Assembly: GCA_028701945.1 (NCBI GenBank)
Contig: JAQVPT010000037.1
Coordinates: forward strand, 1-16,791
DNA length: 16,791 bases
Direction: 5' to 3'
Source of the DNA: Bacteroidales bacterium
Lineage (GTDB): Bacteria > Bacteroidota > Bacteroidia > Bacteroidales > ML635J-15
How positions within the stretch are numbered: position 1 is the stretch's first letter; every line of letters begins with the position of its first letter. A program made the position numbers and the translations under genes. This document shows positions 12,729 through 16,791 of the stretch, one piece after another. The notes under the pieces are model-generated. The model did no database searches and was not told the DNA's origin. It worked only from the letters and a program-made list of their open reading frames with translations.

Positions 12729-14684
12729 TTAGTCTTCAAAATATTCATTTATCTCAGTTTTAATCATTTTTGCAAAATCTTCAATACTCATACTGCCAAT
12801 ATCTCCTTCTCCTTTATCTCCTTCTCCCTGTTTTCGCACAGAAATATTACCCGATTCAGCTTCTTTTTCACCTAAAATCAGTAAGTAAGGAATCCTTTGC
12901 AATTCATTATCTCTAATCTTGCGACCTATCATCTCATTTCGGTCATCAATTTTGCTGCGAATATCGTAATTTTTTAGCAATTCCAAAACTTTTTTTGCAA
13001 AATCGTTATATTTTTCGCTAACTGGCAGTAAAACCACTTGCACTGGCGTTAGCCATAGCGGGAATTTACCAGCAGTGTGCTCAATTAGAACGGCAACAAA
13101 TCGCTCCATCGAACCAAATATTGCTCTGTGCAACATTATTGGCTGATGAGAAAGGTTATCAGATCCTTTATATTCAAGCTCAAATCTTTCTGGCAAATTA
13201 TAATCTACCTGGATAGTACCCAATTGCCAACTCCGACCAAGAGCATCTTTAATAATAAAGTCAAGCTTTGGGCCATAAAACGCTGCTTCGCCAAGTTCAA
13301 TTGTTGGTTTTAATCCCATTTCAAAAGCTGCTTCTTGTATTGCTTTTTCGGCTTTATCCCAATTTTCGTCTGTTCCGATATATTTTGTTTTATCTTCAGG
13401 ATCTCTTAAAGATATTTGAGTTTTATAATTTGTAAACCCCAATGATTTATAAACATATATTATAAGCTCAATAATACTTTTGAATTCATCTTTAACCTGG
13501 TCGGGACGACAAAAAACGTGGGCATCGTCTTGTGTAAAGCAGCGTACTCTAGTTAATCCGTGCAATTCGCCATGCTGTTCGTAACGATAGACAGTACCAA
13601 ACTCGGCCATTCTGTATGGCAAATCTCGATAAGAATATTGCCTGGCTTTAAATATTTCAACATGATGTGGACAATTCATAGGTTTAAGCATAAAAGCTTC
13701 ACCCTCAGCAGGAGTTTGTATAGGTTGAAATGAATCTGCCCCATATTTTTCATAATGGCCTGATGTTTTATATAAGTCAACATGACCAATATGCGGCGTT
13801 TTTACCATCTCGTGGTTTCGCTTCTTTAATTCGGCAGTCAACCATAATTCTAATCTATCACGTAACTCAGTACCTCTTGGTAACCAAAGTGGCAATCCCA
13901 TACCAACCTTAGGCGAAAAGTGGAACAATTCAAGTTCTTTTCCTACTTTACGATGATCGCGTTTTTTTGCTTCTTCAAGCATTTCAAGATACTCAATAAG
14001 CATTTTTTGCTTAGGAAAACTAATTGCATAAACTCTGGTTAATTGTTTACGTGTTTCGTCACCACGCCAATATGCACCAGCAAGACTTAAAATCTGAATA
14101 GCCTTGATATAACTAGTTGCTGGCAAATGAGGCCCTTTACAAAGATCGGTAAATTTACCTTGCGAATATAAAGTAATAGTTCCGTCCTCAAGTTCTGATA
14201 TTAACTCAAGTTTATATTCATCACCCTTCTCTTTAAAATATTTTAGTGCTTCGGCTTTGGTAATATCACTACGTTTTATCGGATTATTCATCTGACACAA
14301 CTGAAGCATTCTTTTATTAATTTTAGGAAAGTCTTTTTCGGAAAGCAATTGTCCTTCGGGTAATTCGATATCGTAATAGAAACCATTTTCTATTGTAGGC
14401 CCAATTCCGAATTTCGTTCCAGGAAAAATACTTTCGATAGCCTCTGCCATTATATGAGCTGATGTATGCCAAAAGGCGTGTTTCCCTTCTTTATCATCAA
14501 ATTTATGCAAAATAATAGAAGAATCTTGACTTATTTCACGTGTCAAATCCCATAATTCGTCATTTACTGTTACAGACAATACTTCCTTAGCTAAATTACG
14601 ATTAATGCTCTCGGCAATTGCATAACCAGTAATTCCACTTTCATATTCTCTAACCGATCCGTCGGGTAATGTTATCTTTATCAT
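12729..14684 (-). CDS. thrS: Threonine-tRNA ligase
   Basis: This class II aminoacyl-tRNA synthetase charges tRNA-Thr and edits mischarged Ser-tRNA-Thr. The 651 residues hold all expected parts. A TGS domain (1-60) comes first. The editing domain (about 65-225) has HTSAH (73-77) and CKGPH (182-186), the four editing-site residues His73, His77, Cys182 and His186. The catalytic core (about 245-540) has zinc ligands Cys338 (MNCPHH), His389 (DDAHVF) and His519 (LHRAIFGS), and motif 2 Arg379 in TRVRCFTQDD. The anticodon-binding domain (about 545-651) completes it. Near the C-terminus, GEGDKGEGDIG (620-630) includes five extra residues from a 15-bp tandem duplication, in a loop where homologues usually have a single GxxDxG. 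It is the first gene of the thrS-infC-rpmI-rplT operon, with a TAATTTTG box 25 bases upstream. Confidence 0.98.
   Translation of the reverse strand: MIKITLPDGSVREYESGITGYAIAESINRNLAKEVLSVTVNDELWDLTREISQDSSIILHKFDDKEGKHAFWHTSAHIMAEAIESIFPGTKFGIGPTIENGFYYDIELPEGQLLSEKDFPKINKRMLQLCQMNNPIKRSDITKAEALKYFKEKGDEYKLELISELEDGTITLYSQGKFTDLCKGPHLPATSYIKAIQILSLAGAYWRGDETRKQLTRVYAISFPKQKMLIEYLEMLEEAKKRDHRKVGKELELFHFSPKVGMGLPLWLPRGTELRDRLELWLTAELKKRNHEMVKTPHIGHVDLYKTSGHYEKYGADSFQPIQTPAEGEAFMLKPMNCPHHVEIFKARQYSYRDLPYRMAEFGTVYRYEQHGELHGLTRVRCFTQDDAHVFCRPDQVKDEFKSIIELIIYVYKSLGFTNYKTQISLRDPEDKTKYIGTDENWDKAEKAIQEAAFEMGLKPTIELGEAAFYGPKLDFIIKDALGRSWQLGTIQVDYNLPERFELEYKGSDNLSHQPIMLHRAIFGSMERFVAVLIEHTAGKFPLWLTPVQVVLLPVSEKYNDFAKKVLELLKNYDIRSKIDDRNEMIGRKIRDNELQRIPYLLILGEKEAESGNISVRKQGEGDKGEGDIGSMSIEDFAKMIKTEINEYFED
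12801..12830 (-). repeat. 15-bp tandem duplication inside thrS
   Basis: Two adjacent 15-base units on the plus strand, ATCTCCTTCTCCTTT (12801-12815) and ATCTCCTTCTCCCTG (12816-12830), agree at 13 of 15 positions. They are in frame and encode GEGD twice in the C-terminal region of the protein. Confidence 0.8.
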
Positions 14685-14709
14685 TATTTATAATATAAAA
14701 CTTTTTTTG

Positions 14710-14717
14710 CAAAATTA
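14710..14717 (-). promoter_or_regulatory. Candidate -7 promoter box of the thrS operon
   Basis: Read on the minus strand this is TAATTTTG, matching TAnnTTTG, 25 bases before the thrS ATG. The resulting leader would be about 20 bases, too short for a T-box or other long leader. Confidence 0.5.
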
Positions 14718-14780
14718 CCATTTTTTAACATAAAAATACCATATAATAATGATTTTTATAGAAATTTGTTTAAATATTTA

Positions 14781-14788
14781 TATTTTTG
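14781..14788 (+). promoter_or_regulatory. -7 promoter box of the amidase gene
   Basis: TATTTTTG matches TAnnTTTG and ends six bases before the ATG at 14795, so the mRNA would be leaderless or nearly so. A TTTG at 14765-14768 is present, but only 12 bases away. Confidence 0.5.
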
Positions 14789-14794
14789 CGGTGT

Positions 14795-15824
14795 ATGAAA
14801 AAAATTAAAACGGTTTTTTGCATATTTTCACTAATCATAATGATTAATAATCCTACTTTCACCCAAGAATTGGATAGTCTTAAATCTATTGTTGCCGGAA
14901 AAGGCGATGGGATATATAAAATATTGAGAGATAATGGATATCCAGCCGAGTATTATTATAATGCCTAAGATTTTAAACAGTGATAAAATTAAAGAAGAAG
15001 ATCAACTTATCCAAGGTGAGAATTATTTCCTTCCAACTTTTATTGAGCAAACTATTGATACTGCAGCTACCAATTCTGACAGCATTGTAAACGATTCGAT
15101 AACAACCGACAACCTCTTACAATTAGCAGATTCAATAATTGACACCCAACTACAAGGAGCATTATTTTACCTTATCAGCGGACATGGAGGACCCGATCCT
15201 GGAGCAGTAAGTGAAATCAACGGAAAGCAAATAAGTGAAGATGAGTACGCCTACGATATTACTTTACGAATAGCAAGAAAAATAGAAACGCATAGCGGTA
15301 AATTATTTATGATAATAAACGATCCTGACGATGGCATTAGAGAAGATGAGCTTTTAGACATTGATTATGATGAGTATTGTTTGCCGCAAGATGAAATTCC
15401 AAGAAATCAAACTCAAAGACTAGTACAACGTGCCGATGCTGTTAATAATCTGTACGAAGATAATAGAGATTATAAATATCAACGAGTTATTGTTATTCAT
15501 CTCGATTCGCGCTCAACAGGAGCTAATGTAGATGTATTCTTTTATCATTTTCCTGGCAGCAAAAAGGGCGAGACAACTGCAAAAACTTTGCAAAGTACAT
15601 TCTCAGCAAAATATGCTGAATTTCAACCAAACAGAGGTTATCATGGTACAGTATCAGCAAGAAATTTATTAGTTATCCGCAAGGTGTTACCGCCTGCTGT
15701 ATTTATCGAATTAGGAAATATTCAAAACGAACAGGACAGAAAACGATTTATCAAACCAGACAATCGCGAAGCGTTAGCAAAATGGATTGTCGAGGGATTG
15801 ATTGAGGACTTTGAAAATGAATAG
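14795..15824 (+). pseudogene. N-acetylmuramoyl-L-alanine amidase with LysM-like domain, frame broken near 14960
   Basis: This gene encodes a cell-wall hydrolase that cuts the bond between N-acetylmuramic acid and L-alanine in peptidoglycan. Frame one starts at ATG 14795 with a signal peptide (MKKIKTVFCIFSLIIMINN) and the first half of a LysM-like domain (GKGDGIYKILRDNGYPAEYYY), then stops at 14966-14968. The continuation is one base further on: PKILNSDKIKEEDQLIQGENYFLP completes the LysM-like domain. After a Ser/Thr/Asp-rich linker comes an Amidase_3 domain with SGHGGPDPGA, DEYAYDI, VIHLDSRS and FIELGNIQN, which supply the expected zinc His, Glu and His and the catalytic Glu. The two parts fit one protein of about 342 residues, so one extra base (or a +1 shift) lies between about 14925 and 14965. 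It may be a sequencing error, a true mutation or, less likely, programmed shifting. Internal ATGs at 14934 or 14961 could yield a protein without a signal peptide. The first ATG is chosen over a TTG at 14786, which overlaps the promoter box. Confidence 0.85.
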
Positions 15825-15900
15825 TCAGAATGAATAGTTTATTACTTCCTTTGGTCATGAGGGCTTCGCCGTTGTTTGACAAACCCTTAGGTTCAAGTTA

Positions 15901-16413
15901 TCATTCAAATATTTGCACACCTCTTGTTAAAAAAGATAATCCTTGTTGCCCATTAGTTGATATCATAACAGCTTCAAATAAAGGTTGATTTCTGTCATCT
16001 TTTACTGCCCAATCAAAAACAAAATTAGCACCCGACCCCCCTTCGGCGTCCTCTTCTGAAATAACTATTTCAACTGTCTCCAAAGGTTTGAGACAAATTG
16101 GGTTTTGGATGTATTGACGAATATTATCCCCATTTGTATTAAAGTAATCAGCTTTTAAAATATAAATTGAATCATTAAGTGTAATATTTCGAATACTTAT
16201 TGTAATTGTAAGATCAAATGTTCGTTTTTCGTATCTATGATAAATATGTGAGTAAACAGGTAAATAAGTTTTACCATGAACCAAAGAATCAAAATTTGTT
16301 ATTTCACATTTTCGATTTTCAAAATCAATGGATTTTACAATTTTATGTTCTTCTTTGTTTTGACACGATGAGAAAACAACAACAATAAATATAAGTTTTA
16401 TGAAATTTTTCAT
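15901..16413 (-). CDS. DUF3124 family lipoprotein
   Basis: This is a 170-residue predicted lipoprotein of unknown function. The N-terminus MKNFIKLIFIVVVFSSCQNK has a hydrophobic core and a lipobox ending in Cys17, so it should be lipidated and anchored in the envelope. The mature part matches the DUF3124 pattern as I know it: YLPVYSHIYHR (52-62), LTITISIRNITLNDSIYIL (68-86), an aromatic ADYFNTNG turn, CLKPLETVEIVISEED, and the Gly-rich GGSGANFVFDW (125-135) near the end, followed by a VMIST strand. All DUF3124 hallmarks are intact and the length is normal. It is convergent with the amidase, 76 bases apart, and divergent from the transposase. No TAnnTTTG box is seen upstream. Function is not known to me. 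Confidence 0.85.
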   Translation of the reverse strand: MKNFIKLIFIVVVFSSCQNKEEHKIVKSIDFENRKCEITNFDSLVHGKTYLPVYSHIYHRYEKRTFDLTITISIRNITLNDSIYILKADYFNTNGDNIRQYIQNPICLKPLETVEIVISEEDAEGGSGANFVFDWAVKDDRNQPLFEAVMISTNGQQGLSFLTRGVQIFE

Positions 16414-16509
16414 TTTCCTAGTTTTATTTGACTGTTAATTTACAATTATAATAATTATTTATTCACTAGCATCCGAAAGTTGATATTTTAAAAAGCCCTC
16501 AGAATCCTG

Positions 16510-16517
16510 TATCTTTG
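16510..16517 (+). promoter_or_regulatory. -7 promoter box of the transposase
   Basis: TATCTTTG matches TAnnTTTG, 24 bases before the transposase ATG. It is most likely carried by the insertion sequence itself. Confidence 0.45.
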
Positions 16518-16541
16518 AGTTCTACCAAAAACTTTTCAAAT

Positions 16542-16791
16542 ATGGGACTCTTCAGGCGAAACAAAAATAACAATAAACCACTTATCAAACAAATTTTAGA
16601 TTTAGTACCACCTTGGATTCTTAAAAGTTGTACTGATACTTACAAAACAGACAAAGGCGTTAGTAAATATAAGACCTACGATCAATTAGTAGCCCTAAGT
16701 TTCGGACAGCTTAATAAGTGCCAGAGTCTCAACGACATATCAGCAGGTATAGGAGTTAGTGAAATATTCATAAATGATCTTAATCTTAAGC
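16542..16791 (+). CDS. IS4-family transposase, N-terminal part (DUF4372 domain), cut by window end
   Basis: From ATG 16542 the frame stays open to the end of the window, giving 83 residues. The sequence MGLFRRNKNNNKPLIKQILD, then KTYDQLVALSFGQLNKCQSL, NDISAGIGVS and FINDLNLK matches the DUF4372 domain that opens many IS4-family transposases in Bacteroidota and other phyla. That domain is thought to bind DNA. The catalytic DDE domain would lie further right and is not visible, so I cannot tell if the element is intact. The gene points away from the DUF3124 lipoprotein gene and has its own TATCTTTG box. Confidence 0.9.
   Translation, partial: MGLFRRNKNNNKPLIKQILDLVPPWILKSCTDTYKTDKGVSKYKTYDQLVALSFGQLNKCQSLNDISAGIGVSEIFINDLNLK

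Larger units (their letters stand above)
16480..16791 (+). mobile_element. 5' part of an IS4-type insertion sequence
   Basis: The transposase below marks an insertion sequence that continues past the window. Its left end must lie between the DUF3124 gene start (16413) and the promoter box at 16510. No terminal inverted repeat can be recognised without the right end, so the start given here is an estimate. Confidence 0.5.

Noticed and set aside
14786..14794. TTG start for the amidase, nine bases upstream of the ATG
   Set aside because: It overlaps the TATTTTTG promoter box, and the ATG at 14795 gives a normal signal peptide.
14960..14970. Programmed +1 frameshift of the prfB type
   Set aside because: The GCC TAA G context lacks a good slippery codon and no Shine-Dalgarno-like stimulator is visible; a mutation or sequencing error is simpler, though not excluded.
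1..16791. Defence system, CRISPR array, prophage or biosynthetic cluster
   Set aside because: No repeat-spacer pattern, phage gene or matching enzyme set was seen; apart from the IS end and the odd left edge, the content is housekeeping and envelope genes.

Overview
The window looks like a low-GC (about one third G+C by eye) chromosomal segment of a Bacteroidota bacterium. The evidence is a secreted C10 protease ending in a type IX secretion (T9SS) sorting domain, a TonB-dependent receptor with an N-terminal carboxypeptidase-regulatory-like domain, a DUF2027-Smr protein, and TAnnTTTG boxes (the Bacteroidota -7 promoter element) upstream of most transcription units. Start codons mostly lack a clear Shine-Dalgarno sequence. 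I cannot name a genus.

Layout. Bases 1-~194 do not match the rest: they are more GC-rich (about 49%) and encode, on the minus strand, an internal piece of an outer-membrane beta-barrel protein. At about 195 this is joined head-on to the 3' part of a C10 (streptopain-like) peptidase on the plus strand, which has lost its catalytic-Cys segment. The join is mid-gene on both sides, so it is either a chimeric assembly junction or a real rearrangement. After a strong terminator come gap (glycolytic GAPDH, +) and, convergent across a bidirectional terminator, a MacB/FtsX-type ABC permease (-). Then come a TonB-dependent receptor and a small secreted DUF2271-like protein (+, probable operon).

From 7139 to 14684 everything supported is on the minus strand. 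In transcription order this is thrS-infC-rpmI-rplT (the classic translation operon, with a hairpin terminator), a divergent four-helix-bundle protein, a probable operon of a half-size TauE/SafE permease, an M20 amidohydrolase and a SpoU-type RNA methyltransferase, and finally a DUF2027-Smr protein.

Divergent from thrS is a LysM-like N-acetylmuramoyl-L-alanine amidase whose reading frame is broken by a +1 shift near 14960. It is followed by a DUF3124 lipoprotein (-) and the 5' end of an IS4-type (DUF4372) transposase that runs off the window.

I found no convincing new defence, toxin or biosynthetic system. The most useful observations are the mid-gene chimeric junction, the frameshifted amidase, the set of promoter boxes so close to start codons that leaderless mRNAs are suggested, a possible folded leader before rplT, and a 15-bp in-frame duplication in thrS.
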